Notes under the pieces: model-generated
Seen by the model: only the letters and a program-made list of their open reading frames with translations
The model's database searches: none
What the model was told of the DNA's origin: nothing
From: a virus
Virus record (IMG/VR): IMGVR_UViG_3300042514_001623
Location: 1-63,009 of that record
DNA: 63,009 nucleotides
Direction: 5' to 3' (one strand)
Translations under genes and position numbers: made by a program
Part shown: piece after piece, positions 26,701 through 33,111 of the stretch
Layout: each line of letters starts with the position of its first letter
How positions within the stretch are numbered: position 1 is the first letter of the stretch

Positions 26701-27024
26701 ATGAACACTGTTGCAGTGGCCTTCGTAGCCGGCGCGGTCATTTCAGGTGTCGCGGCATTCCAGGTCCAAGCCTGGCGGTGGGGCGCGGCCGACGCGGCCC
26801 GGCTGGAAGCCCAGGCCGAGGCCCAGCGCCTGCAGGCCCGGGTGGCCGATGAAGCCGCAGCACGTCACGAGGCCGAGAAGGCCGCCATTGCGGCGCAGCG
26901 CCGCACCATCACCAAGGAGGTGGTCAAACTCACCGAGCGTGAGTCAATGCAGGCGCAATGTCTGGACGCTGCTGCTTTGGAGCTTGTCAGGCAGGCCGCT
27001 TCGCCTGAGCCCGCCAAGCCTTGA
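26701..27024 (+). CDS. Rz: Rz-like inner-membrane spanin, 107 aa
   Basis: One N-terminal membrane segment (VAVAFVAGAVISGVAAF) is followed by a long periplasmic alpha-helix rich in A, E, R and Q (AADAARLEAQAEAQRLQARV to VKLTERES). That is the plan of i-spanins, which pair with an outer-membrane lipoprotein to fuse the two membranes at the last step of lysis. The partner gene (Rz1 type) is at 27678. In most phages the two genes overlap; here a 663-bp HNH gene on the other strand separates them. Confidence 0.8.
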   Translation: MNTVAVAFVAGAVISGVAAFQVQAWRWGAADAARLEAQAEAQRLQARVADEAAARHEAEKAAIAAQRRTITKEVVKLTERESMQAQCLDAAALELVRQAASPEPAKP

Positions 27025-27649
27025 ATGCGGCGTTGTCGCATGCAATCTCTGGTGGGCAGCCTAGCCGATTCACACGACCATAAACCGTGGGGCGAGCGAC
27101 GCCATTCTGTTTTGCCAAGTCGGAAAGACAAACCTCGCCGCCGCCAGTTTTAACCATAACGCTGGACCGCCTGTTTGCCGACTGCTCTGCAGGAGTCGCC
27201 CAACGGCAATTACCTGGGAAGTATCCCTTGTTGTTGTCGATCCGATCAAGGCTGTGCAAAACGCTGGGCGGATTCCCCACGTCTCTCAAAAAAGCCTCAA
27301 AGCTGTTTACCCACTCATCGCAGACCGTAATGCCGCGCGCGCCGTACCTAGCGTATGACTGCGACTCTGGAGAGAGGCAGCGCGTTTTCATTGAAAGCCA
27401 CGCCGTGTATGGCTTCGTCTTGGTCAAACCGTGTGATGTGCGCGACCTGTTGCGTTCGGCTGCCGCCTCTGACGCCAAGCATCCACAGGACTTTGTACCT
27501 TTGGCACTCGCAAGATTAGCTGCAGAAACCTTGTGCTCTCGCCCGCAATCGCATTTGCAGATCCAAGCGACTTTGCCAGTCGCTGTGCGGTCAGGTGCTA
27601 CTGCGGTAAGTCGACCGAACTTCTGGCCGGATAGGTCTTTGATTGGCAT
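26987..27649 (-). CDS. HNH-type homing endonuclease, 220 aa
   Basis: Residues 1-60 carry a zinc-binding segment (ICKCDCGREHKVSAANL, then SCGCLA). The middle has TAWLSMKTRCLSPES and the nuclease-type signature HSLDRIDNNKGYFPGNCRWA, with TPAEQSANRR following, as in many phage HNH proteins. A C-terminal helix-turn-helix (LSDLAKQNGVARPTVYGRVN) completes it. It is antisense to the lysis genes, its 3' end overlaps the end of Rz by 38 bp, and it sits between Rz and Rz1. Low GC again suggests recent acquisition. Confidence 0.85.
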   Translation of the reverse strand: MPIKDLSGQKFGRLTAVAPDRTATGKVAWICKCDCGREHKVSAANLASAKGTKSCGCLASEAAAERNRSRTSHGLTKTKPYTAWLSMKTRCLSPESQSYARYGARGITVCDEWVNSFEAFLRDVGNPPSVLHSLDRIDNNKGYFPGNCRWATPAEQSANRRSSVMVKTGGGEVCLSDLAKQNGVARPTVYGRVNRLGCPPEIACDNAAFKAWRAQAKRPA

Positions 27650-28031
27650 CTAATGATTCTAAAGGCTGTGCAACACCATGACAACCCGCCACGCAATAAT
27701 GCTCCTGCTTTCTGGCTTGCTGCCGGCTTGCGCCTCGTTGAAGCCGCCGCCCGCGGCACCGACCCTGCCGGCCAGCCTGCGCCAGCCTTGCCCGCCTCTG
27801 CCGCTGCCCGCTGATGGGAGCGGCGCCGCGGTGCTGCGCACGATGGTGGAGTGGGGGGCGATGTACCGCGAGTGCGCCGACCGCCATGCAGCGGTGGTGA
27901 GGGCGGCGCAGCCAACCCACCCCGAGTAAGCCGCTGACACGGTACGGCACGATCTCGGGCTCTTGGCCCTCTGCTTTGGCCACGGCTGCATCCAGCAGCG
28001 CCCCGGTGAGGGTGGAGGTGTTGTGCTTCAT
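27591..28031 (-). pseudogene. DUF2591-like start running antisense into Rz1, probably truncated
   Basis: The ATG at 28031 overlaps the stop of the upstream twin-arginine gene (ATGA). The first 40 residues (MKHNTSTLTGALLDAAVAK, then EGQEPEIVPYRVSG) match the start of DUF2591-type phage proteins as I remember them. Beyond that the frame runs antisense through Rz1 and becomes R/H/P/A rich, which looks non-coding. The simplest reading is a gene whose 3' part was replaced, leaving a coupled 5' fragment. Translation to the stop at 27591 is possible but unsupported. Confidence 0.35.
27678..27929 (+). CDS. Rz1: Rz1-like outer-membrane spanin lipoprotein, 83 aa
   Basis: The N-terminus MTTRHAIMLLLSGLLPAC is a lipoprotein signal with lipobox LPAC and Cys18 as the modified residue. 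The mature part is proline rich (LKPPPAAPTLPASLRQPCPP) and ends in a helix (VEWGAMYRECADRHAAVV), as in o-spanins. It would work with the Rz-like protein at 26701. The separation of Rz and Rz1 by an HNH gene is unusual. Confidence 0.8.
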   Translation: MTTRHAIMLLLSGLLPACASLKPPPAAPTLPASLRQPCPPLPLPADGSGAAVLRTMVEWGAMYRECADRHAAVVRAAQPTHPE

Positions 28032-28372
28032 GCGCGGACCCCGATAGCAGCCATGAATGCCGCGTGATGCGACTGCTGCAGGCGCCTGACGTGCGGGCTG
28101 GGGTCGGCGTAGAAGATGGGGCCGCTGGCCGAGTCGTACACGTTGCGCCCCGCATGGTCCTGCACCCACACGCGGTCGGCCTGGAACGCCAGCGGGTCAT
28201 CCAGCATGGCTTGGCGCCGCAGCACCTCGGTGCCCGTCAGGATCTCGTGCTGACGCAGCACCGCGATGCCCGAAAGCGGCGCAGCCACCAGCGGCACCAC
28301 TGGCATCAGCACCCCGCTGCGGATGATGGCCGGGGCGGCGAGGAAGGTCTTGAGTAGGTTGCGGCGGTTCAC
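28028..28372 (-). CDS. Exported protein with twin-arginine-like signal, 114 aa
   Basis: The 114-residue protein begins MNRRNLLKTFLAAPAIIRSG, with RR-x-LLK followed by a hydrophobic segment, as in Tat signal peptides. The rest (TEVLRRQAMLDDPLAFQADRV..., DPSPHVRRLQQSHHAAF) has no recognised domain. Similar small Tat-signal proteins occur in other phages, without known function in my memory. It lies just left of attP, so in the prophage it would be at the opposite end from the integrase body. A role in lysogeny or in the envelope is possible but not shown. Confidence 0.55.
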   Translation of the reverse strand: MNRRNLLKTFLAAPAIIRSGVLMPVVPLVAAPLSGIAVLRQHEILTGTEVLRRQAMLDDPLAFQADRVWVQDHAGRNVYDSASGPIFYADPSPHVRRLQQSHHAAFMAAIGVRA

Positions 28373-28382
28373 GGGGCCTCCT

Positions 28383-28424
28383 GGGGAGATTCTGAGGGAG
28401 ATTGTTGGGGAATAGAGGGGAATA
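28383..28424 (+). promoter_or_regulatory. Candidate integrase arm-type sites, left arm (four repeats)
   Basis: Four short direct repeats in an otherwise gene-free spacer: GGGGAGATT (28383-28391), AGGGAGATT (28395-28403), TGGGGAATA (28406-28414) and AGGGGAATA (28416-28424). They are spaced 10-12 bp, close to one helical turn. Two more copies occur right of the attP core at 28581-28600. The placement fits arm-type binding sites of a tyrosine integrase. Confidence 0.5.
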
Positions 28425-28449
28425 CCGGGGCTGCGGCGGCGTCATCCAC

Positions 28450-29766
28450 CTATGCAGCGCGCCCCTTCGTGCCCTTGGGCTCCCCGGCCGCACTGGTTCG
28501 AGTCCAATCGCGCCTACCAACATCCGGCCCCGTCTTCTCCTCGGAAGACGGGGTTTTTTGTTGCCCGGACGCCAGGGCCTGGGGAGATTCCAGGGGGATT
28601 TCCTGCCCGGTCATGGCCGCCGCCAGGCGCTGCCGTTCGCTGCCGCCGTCGTTTTCGGGAATCCAGCGCGCGTAGGTGTCCAGCAGCATCTTGACGCTGT
28701 GCCCGGCCTGCGCCGCGATGTACCCGGGCTTGATGCCCCGCATCAGCGCCACCGTGCAGTAGGTGTGCCGGGTGCAGTACGGCCGGCGCCGGCGCACGCC
28801 CAGCAGCTTCAGCGTGGGAACCCAGTAGTGCTCGCGCTGGCTGCGTTCATCGTGCCAGGGCCTGCCCGTCACCGGGTTCTCGAAGATGTCCACCTCGCGG
28901 CCCTCGGTGTCGCGCTTCATGGCGGTGTAGGGCTTCATGGCCTTCAGCGCGTCCAGGGCCGGCGGCACGAGATCCACGTCGCGCACGGTGTGCGTCTTCG
29001 ATCCCTCGCGCTCGGAACCCATGAACGTGCGCACGCGCTGCACCCGGGCCGTGGCCGCGTTCCAGTCGATGTCTTCCCAGCGCAGGGCGATGATCTCCTC
29101 GGGCCGCATGCCGGTGAAGAACGCAAAGGCGAAGTAGGCCCACACGCGGATGTCGTAGCGCTTGCGCATGCTGGACAGGATGGCGTCGCGCTCCGCGATG
29201 GTCAGCGGGTCGGGCAGCTTCTTGACCACGCGGCGGTTCGTGATGTCGGCCAGCGGGTTCTCCAGCGCCTTCGGGCCGCGGAACTCCATGGCGAAGACCC
29301 CCCGCAGCGGGATCATGTAGTTGTTGAACAACCGCGCCGAGGACCACGGGTAGCTGCCGATCTTCACGCTCAGCACCTTGTGGGTCAGTTCGGCCAGCGG
29401 CTTGTCGGCGCCCAGCACCTGCTTCCACACCTTCAGGGCGTTGCGGTACTGCGCGCGGGTGGCCGGTGCGAGCTCGCCCTGGGCCTTCAGCCAGTCGTCG
29501 GCCAGCGCGCCGAAGGTCAGCGCAGCGGCGGGCGCGGCGGCGGCGCGCGGCGAGTCGGGGAAGAACTCGGCCAGGTCGAACGTGCCGGCCGCGATGCGCG
29601 CCCGGATGGCCGCGATGACGCGGTGGGCGTGCTTGATGTTGGGCCCCGTGGGCAACATCGGCACGCCGTTGGTGGTGAGGGTTTCGCGCATGCTCACGCC
29701 GGCGACGGTGAACGCCAGCCGGATGCTCTTGGCGCGGATCTCTACGCCGCTGCCGCCACGGCCCAT
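28450..29766 (-). CDS. int: Tyrosine integrase, 438 aa
   Basis: Site-specific recombinase for integration and excision. The N-terminal arm-binding domain is of the DUF3596 type (GVEIRAKSIRLAFTVAGVS, about 8-70), followed by a core-binding SAM-like domain. The catalytic residues are in place: R221 in TGMRPEE, H334 in the TRHTYCT motif (canonical HxxR box as T-R-H-T), H356 in AGHS and tyrosine Y365 in DTYARWI. The tail (RRDWTRTS...) is encoded by the attP core and is expected to change on integration. The start overlaps the excisionase gene by 25 bp. Integron integrase features were not seen. Confidence 0.9.
   Translation of the reverse strand: MGRGGSGVEIRAKSIRLAFTVAGVSMRETLTTNGVPMLPTGPNIKHAHRVIAAIRARIAAGTFDLAEFFPDSPRAAAAPAAALTFGALADDWLKAQGELAPATRAQYRNALKVWKQVLGADKPLAELTHKVLSVKIGSYPWSSARLFNNYMIPLRGVFAMEFRGPKALENPLADITNRRVVKKLPDPLTIAERDAILSSMRKRYDIRVWAYFAFAFFTGMRPEEIIALRWEDIDWNAATARVQRVRTFMGSEREGSKTHTVRDVDLVPPALDALKAMKPYTAMKRDTEGREVDIFENPVTGRPWHDERSQREHYWVPTLKLLGVRRRRPYCTRHTYCTVALMRGIKPGYIAAQAGHSVKMLLDTYARWIPENDGGSERQRLAAAMTGQEIPLESPQALASGQQKTPSSEEKTGPDVGRRDWTRTSAAGEPKGTKGRAA
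28494..28519 (+). other. attP: attP core: 3' end of a tRNA gene (tRNA-Val type)
   Basis: The 26 bases read TGG-TTCGAGT-CCA (T-arm) followed by ATCGCGCCT and ACCA, i.e. the 3' end of a tRNA including discriminator and CCA. No tRNA 5' part is present. The mating acceptor strand would be AGGCGCG, which fits my memory of betaproteobacterial tRNA-Val(GAC). It lies inside the 3' end of the integrase gene, coding for about residues 416-424 on the minus strand. Integration at the host tRNA would restore the tRNA 3' end. Confidence 0.8.
28528..28559 (+). terminator. Rho-independent terminator next to attP core
   Basis: A perfect 10-bp stem CCCCGTCTTC (28528-28537) pairs with GAAGACGGGG (28544-28553), followed by six T (28554-28559). 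It starts nine bases after the tRNA-like CCA. In a lysogen this sequence would follow the restored tRNA, so it could end the tRNA transcript before it runs antisense into the integrase gene. Confidence 0.75.
28581..28600 (+). promoter_or_regulatory. Candidate integrase arm-type sites, right arm (two repeats)
   Basis: GGGGAGATT (28581-28589) and AGGGGGATT (28592-28600), 11 bp apart, match the four repeats on the other side of the core at 28383-28424. They lie within the integrase coding region, so that sequence carries both protein-coding and site information. Confidence 0.45.
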
Positions 29767-29963
29767 TCGTGGTATCCCTTCATGCTGATTAGGATGCGGC
29801 CGTCAGGGGCGCGCTTCCAGTGTGTGTGTTCAAGCCACACGCCGTCTTCGATCTTGCGGCGGATGGCCTTCTCGGAGTATCCGGTGCACGCGGATGCAAG
29901 GGTGATCGTGACCCATTGCGCCGGCGCCACCAGCACCGGCCGGGTTTCGGTGGGCTGGTTCAT
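29742..29963 (-). CDS. xis: Excisionase-type DNA-binding protein, 73 aa
   Basis: ATG at 29963 overlaps the upstream stop (TGATG). The 73 residues fold like a small winged helix: WVTITLASACTGYSEKAIRR is the helix-turn-helix with a MerR-like start, and WLEHTHWKRAPDGRILIS is the wing. Such proteins bind beside attP and bias integrase toward excision. Its gene overlaps the start of the integrase gene, as is common for xis-int pairs. Confidence 0.8.
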   Translation of the reverse strand: MNQPTETRPVLVAPAQWVTITLASACTGYSEKAIRRKIEDGVWLEHTHWKRAPDGRILISMKGYHEWAVAAAA

Positions 29964-30634
29964 CAATCCTCCTGCGCCTCAGTGCTGCGCAGCGTTTTCA
30001 GGCGCTGCTCGATGTCTCGCCCGGCCTCGTCGCGGCCCACGGCGTGCCGGCTGCGGTAGCGCAAGAACTCGCGCATCTGCGCCGTGAAGGTTTCGGTCTT
30101 GCGGTCCATGACGCCCATCAGGGACAAGCCAAAGCGGTTGGTCGACTCCACCGCGCCCAGGCGCAACGGGCGCTTGCCCGTGCCAGCGCATGCGGTGCAC
30201 AGCACCATCGGCACGCCGAACCCGCCGGTGAAGCCGCGCCCGGTGCAGTGCTTGCAGTTCGGGCAGATCCACATATCCAGGGCCCGCGCGGCGATCAGGC
30301 GCACCTCGCGGTCCTCGGCCGTGAGGTGGGTCCGCGCGGCGTGCTGCAGGGCAAAGACCATCAGCGCGTCCATCGTGCTGCGCAGGCTTTTCAGCCGGTT
30401 CATGCTGATGGCGTGCGCCGTGGAAAGGCTGGCCGCGGCGAGCTCGCGCTGGTTCAGGAAGTCCCACTCCATGCGCAGGCGGTACAGCCGCGCTCCCAGG
30501 CCGTCAGACGTCCACCCCGACGCGATGAGCATGTCCACGTCGCCGAAGCGATCGGGCGTCACCTCAAGGTGTGAGCTCTCCGTGGCGCGGCTGTACTTTT
30601 CGCCGATGTCGGGGCGGTCTTCAGGTAGGGTCAT
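29963..30634 (-). CDS. Zinc-finger protein of the early operon, possible Q-like regulator, 223 aa
   Basis: ATG at 30634 starts MTLPEDRPDIGEKYSRATE. The N-terminal 130 residues are helical (ELAAASLSTAHAISMNRLKS). A DnaJ-like zinc finger follows: CPNCKHCTGRGF ... VLCTACAGTGKRP (about 135-170). The order helical domain plus CxxC-x-G-x-G finger near the end of an early operon is reminiscent of lambdoid Q antitermination proteins of the zinc-finger type. That is an analogy, not a demonstrated homology. It could equally be another small regulator. Confidence 0.5.
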   Translation of the reverse strand: MTLPEDRPDIGEKYSRATESSHLEVTPDRFGDVDMLIASGWTSDGLGARLYRLRMEWDFLNQRELAAASLSTAHAISMNRLKSLRSTMDALMVFALQHAARTHLTAEDREVRLIAARALDMWICPNCKHCTGRGFTGGFGVPMVLCTACAGTGKRPLRLGAVESTNRFGLSLMGVMDRKTETFTAQMREFLRYRSRHAVGRDEAGRDIEQRLKTLRSTEAQED

Positions 30635-30660
30635 GCTGCGGGTGGGGTGGGGTTGCTGGG

Positions 30661-31197
30661 TCAGAACGCGGCGATGAGCTCGTGCAGCGCGCGGCTGTAG
30701 CTCTCCATGGCCGCCAGTTGGGCATTCATGCGGCCCTGTTCCTCGGCGGGCAGGCTGGCGAAGACCGGGCCCTTGCCGAACGTGCTCAGCTTGACGATGC
30801 GCTCGTCCAGTTCTGCGGCCTCGGCGCGCACGCGGTCGCGGTGGTCGGCCGGCACGCTGGCCAGCTTCTCCTTCAGGGCGTAGCCCAGCAGCGGCCACAG
30901 TTCCTGCTTCGCGTTCTCGAACGCCACCTTTTCCCCGATGGCCGCGTCGTCGTTCTCGGGTGACACCGCCACAGAGGGCCGGCCAGTGACGGCAAAGCCG
31001 TTCGGCGTGGTGATGACGCACCACCGCAGCACCTGCCCGCACGGTGCGACGTGCCTGACGAACTCGTGCATGGTGATGGCTCTGGCGAGGTCAGCCGGCG
31101 TGACGCGCGGCGCGGTCAGGCCCTTGGCTTTGATCTCCTGCTCGATGGCGTTGTCGTCGGTGCGGGGGGATTCGATGCGGTTCATGGGGAGGTTCAT
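30661..31197 (-). CDS. N4 Gp49/Sf6 Gp66 family protein, 178 aa
   Basis: The start contains IEQEIKAKGLTAPRVTPADL, the signature of the N4 gp49/Sf6 gene 66 family (PF13876), followed by HEFVRHVAPCGQVLRWCVIT, in which family members have a beta-hairpin. This domain covers residues about 18-100. The C-terminal 80 residues form a separate helical region (AELDERIVKLSTFGKG...) with unknown role. The family is common in phage early regions, and no biochemical function is established to my knowledge. ATG 31197 is used; ATG 31185 (MNRIES) is possible. Confidence 0.7.
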   Translation of the reverse strand: MNLPMNRIESPRTDDNAIEQEIKAKGLTAPRVTPADLARAITMHEFVRHVAPCGQVLRWCVITTPNGFAVTGRPSVAVSPENDDAAIGEKVAFENAKQELWPLLGYALKEKLASVPADHRDRVRAEAAELDERIVKLSTFGKGPVFASLPAEEQGRMNAQLAAMESYSRALHELIAAF

Positions 31198-31243
31198 CCT
31201 TCGATCAATGCCGCAGCGCGGCGGGTGGGGGAAGTGGTGGCCT

Positions 31244-31696
31244 TCACACGAGGCCTTTCTGGCGCAGACGCACCAGGGAACGTAGGTGGCCCTCGAACCA
31301 CGCTAGGCGCACGTCGGCAGCGCTGATGCCGCCCGGGGCCTTGGCCTGGCCGTCGACCACGGCATCGCAGGCGGTGCAGCAGTACGCGCCGCACAGGTCC
31401 AGGGCCTTGATCGACCTGCCCTTGCCGGCGGCGCCCAGCGGGGCGTGGCTCCAGATGGTCTTGTCGGGGTCGAAGGTGCACGCGCCGGGGATGCGCACGG
31501 TGCAGTCCTCGCCGCGGGCGCTGTCTCGGATGGCCTGCTGCTTGCGGTCGGGTGTCTTCGGCTCGACCTTCGTGCTGGCCGGCGTCGCGGCCATGGCCAG
31601 GGCCAGCAGCCCGCTACCCCGCGCGATGGGGCGCGGCGCCAGGTTCAGGCTCTCCACGGTCTTGACCGGGCGGGGCGGGTGCTTGCGGGTCAGCAT
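31244..31696 (-). CDS. DUF1364 nuclease-domain protein, 150 aa
   Basis: The C-terminal two thirds read IRDSARGEDCTVRIPGAC, TIWSHAPLGAAGKGRS, DLCGAYCCTACDAVVDG. That is the DUF1364 pattern, an HNH-like zinc-containing domain in lambdoid nin-type regions. The conserved Cys and His are present. The start ATG 31696 (MLTRKHPPRP) overlaps the previous gene by 7 bp. Proteins of this family lie near NinB-type recombination genes, as here. DNA processing is likely; the substrate is unknown. Confidence 0.7.
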   Translation of the reverse strand: MLTRKHPPRPVKTVESLNLAPRPIARGSGLLALAMAATPASTKVEPKTPDRKQQAIRDSARGEDCTVRIPGACTFDPDKTIWSHAPLGAAGKGRSIKALDLCGAYCCTACDAVVDGQAKAPGGISAADVRLAWFEGHLRSLVRLRQKGLV

Positions 31697-31929
31697 GCGT
31701 ACACCTCCACCCAATCAAGCTGCCGCGGATCTCGCGCAGGCACCGGCCGGGCTTCCACGAACCGCACGCGCCGAGACTTGGCGCGCGGCTTGCCGTCCTT
31801 GCGCAGTACCTGCGGCAGCACACGGGGCAGGCCCAGGCGTTGCGCGCAAACAGGCCCCACCGGGCCGGCGTCGATGCGCCCGGCCTCCTTCTTGATGCGC
31901 TGGTGGCAGCGCACGCACACGAGGGGCAT
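31690..31929 (-). CDS. Small basic CxxC protein, 79 aa
   Basis: ATG 31929 overlaps the upstream stop (TGATG). MPLVCVRCHQRIKKEAGRID gives a CxxC zinc half, and VGPVCAQRLGL gives another Cys. The C-terminal half is basic (RKDGKPRAKSRRVRF) and ends QLDWVEVYAC. It looks like a small nucleic-acid-binding protein of the early operon. I do not recognise a family. Confidence 0.55.
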   Translation of the reverse strand: MPLVCVRCHQRIKKEAGRIDAGPVGPVCAQRLGLPRVLPQVLRKDGKPRAKSRRVRFVEARPVPARDPRQLDWVEVYAC

Positions 31930-32129
31930 CACCGCTTGCCCTCCTTCACGCGCCACGCATCGCTGCCACGCTCGCGTGCATCGCGCAGGCGCTCGGCGGC
32001 CTCCGCATCGCGGGGCTTGCCAGCAGCAGGTGCACACAGTTCTGCGGCGATGCGGGGCCGGTAGCCACCAAGCCACGCGCGCATCTCGGGCGTGAAGAAC
32101 AAGAACCCCGGCTGCTCCCATGGCTTCAT
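31929..32129 (-). CDS. Small hypothetical protein, 66 aa
   Basis: ATG 32129 overlaps the preceding stop by ATGA and its own stop overlaps the next start, so it sits tightly in the operon. The sequence MKPWEQPGFLFFTPEMRAWL, then EAAERLRDARERGSDAW, has an aromatic N-terminus and an acidic/basic helix. No family was recognised. Confidence 0.5.
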   Translation of the reverse strand: MKPWEQPGFLFFTPEMRAWLGGYRPRIAAELCAPAAGKPRDAEAAERLRDARERGSDAWRVKEGKR

Positions 32130-32344
32130 CCCTGCCACTCCCAAGCCAGCGGCCGAATACCGTGCGCGCCCCTGCGCTCCCCGTGGCCGTTGGGCTTCAG
32201 CAGGCCGTGGTTGTGGAATGACGCGACCCAGTTCCTTGCGCCTTCAGGGTGCGTGTCCAGCGTTTCCGCCAGGTCGGCAACTGTGAACCGGCGTAGGCGC
32301 TTCATGGCAGCGGCCACCTTGGCCCCGTTGCTCTTGCCGGCCAT
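32126..32344 (-). CDS. Small winged helix-turn-helix protein, 72 aa
   Basis: ATG 32344 overlaps the stop of the HNH gene (TGATG). MAGKSNGAKVAAAMKRLRRF is followed by a helix-turn-helix TVADLAETLDTHPEGARNWV and a wing (HNHGLLKPNGHGERRG). Small wHTH proteins of this type occur in phage early operons. The direct overlap with an inserted endonuclease gene means the HNH gene arrived without losing translational coupling to this gene. Confidence 0.6.
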   Translation of the reverse strand: MAGKSNGAKVAAAMKRLRRFTVADLAETLDTHPEGARNWVASFHNHGLLKPNGHGERRGAHGIRPLAWEWQG

Positions 32345-32829
32345 CACAACGTGCACCCTGGGTGCAACTCACGCTTCTTGGACACGTAAGCGGCATGGGC
32401 TTCTTCTGGCGTGTTGAACGTACCAATGTGAATCCGCACGCCCTTAGACATGATCGTCGCCGCCCATTTGCCGTGCCTTGGCGAAGCTCCTAGCAAACCG
32501 CATTTGTTGTTTGAAAGGGCCCGTCTTAAGTTTTGGCAGTTGATTGCTTTTGGCACGTCCCGCAAATTGCAGAATCGGTTATCCAGTGGGTTCCCGTTGA
32601 TGTGGTCCACGAAACCGGAAGGCCAACTGCCAGTCACATAGAGGAACGCCAGCCGATGCACCTGGCAAGGCGCACCTTCTAGGCGAATCACCCTGTAGCC
32701 ATCGCTTCTTAGGTTGCCTGCCAAGTCGCCAGCGCGTGCCGACCCTCTGCGAACCTTCCACCGGAATTCGCCAGTGTCTTGGTTGTATTCAAGAAGCTCT
32801 TTGAGAAGCGATTGAGTCAATGTGCTCAT
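32344..32829 (-). CDS. HNH endonuclease with AP2-like domain, second copy, 161 aa
   Basis: Same plan as the gene at 26117: QVHRLAFLYVTGSWP and VDHINGNPLDNRFCNLR form the HNH_3 core. GLLGASPRHGKWAAT and HIGTFNTPEEAHAAYV form the AP2-like domain, with LHPGCTL at the end (the paralogue ends LHGHCTI). It points with the early operon, starts three bases after the LuxR-type gene and its stop overlaps the next start. It is likely a homing endonuclease; GC is lower than its neighbours. Confidence 0.9.
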   Translation of the reverse strand: MSTLTQSLLKELLEYNQDTGEFRWKVRRGSARAGDLAGNLRSDGYRVIRLEGAPCQVHRLAFLYVTGSWPSGFVDHINGNPLDNRFCNLRDVPKAINCQNLRRALSNNKCGLLGASPRHGKWAATIMSKGVRIHIGTFNTPEEAHAAYVSKKRELHPGCTL

Positions 32830-32832
32830 TGA

Positions 32833-33111
32833 TTAAACCCACCCAGCCTTTCCAGCCAGCACAGCGGCTTCCACGTAGGTGACGCCCAGCCGCGTGGTGA
32901 GCGTGCGGCGCTGGTCCTCGATGGTCTTCTCGGTCTTGCCCCGCTTCCCGGCGATCACCTTGTTGCTGTGGCCCTTGGCCAGCAGCACCAGAACTTCCAC
33001 CTCTGCGGCCGTGAGGCACGACAGCCGCGCCTCGGCCTGCGCGCGGATTTCCTCCAGCGGCGTGGTGATGGGCACGGTGTGGCCGGCGGGCTTGGCTTGA
33101 AACCGGCTCAT
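32833..33111 (-). CDS. LuxR-type helix-turn-helix protein, 92 aa
   Basis: ATG 33111 overlaps the upstream stop (ATGA). After about 30 residues of linker, LTAAEVEVLVLLAKGHSNK, VIAGKRGKTEKTIEDQ and RTLTTRLGVTYVEAAVLA form a GerE/LuxR-type DNA-binding domain covering the rest of the protein. No sensor domain is present, so it probably acts as a constitutive small regulator in the early operon. Its target cannot be seen. Confidence 0.7.
   Translation of the reverse strand: MSRFQAKPAGHTVPITTPLEEIRAQAEARLSCLTAAEVEVLVLLAKGHSNKVIAGKRGKTEKTIEDQRRTLTTRLGVTYVEAAVLAGKAGWV

Noticed and set aside
28450-29766. Integrase considered as an integron integrase (IntI) for the cassette array
   Set aside because: It has a DUF3596-type arm-binding domain and an adjacent excisionase and tRNA-type attP, all phage-integrase features; no IntI-specific extra helix was seen and it is 18 kb from the array.
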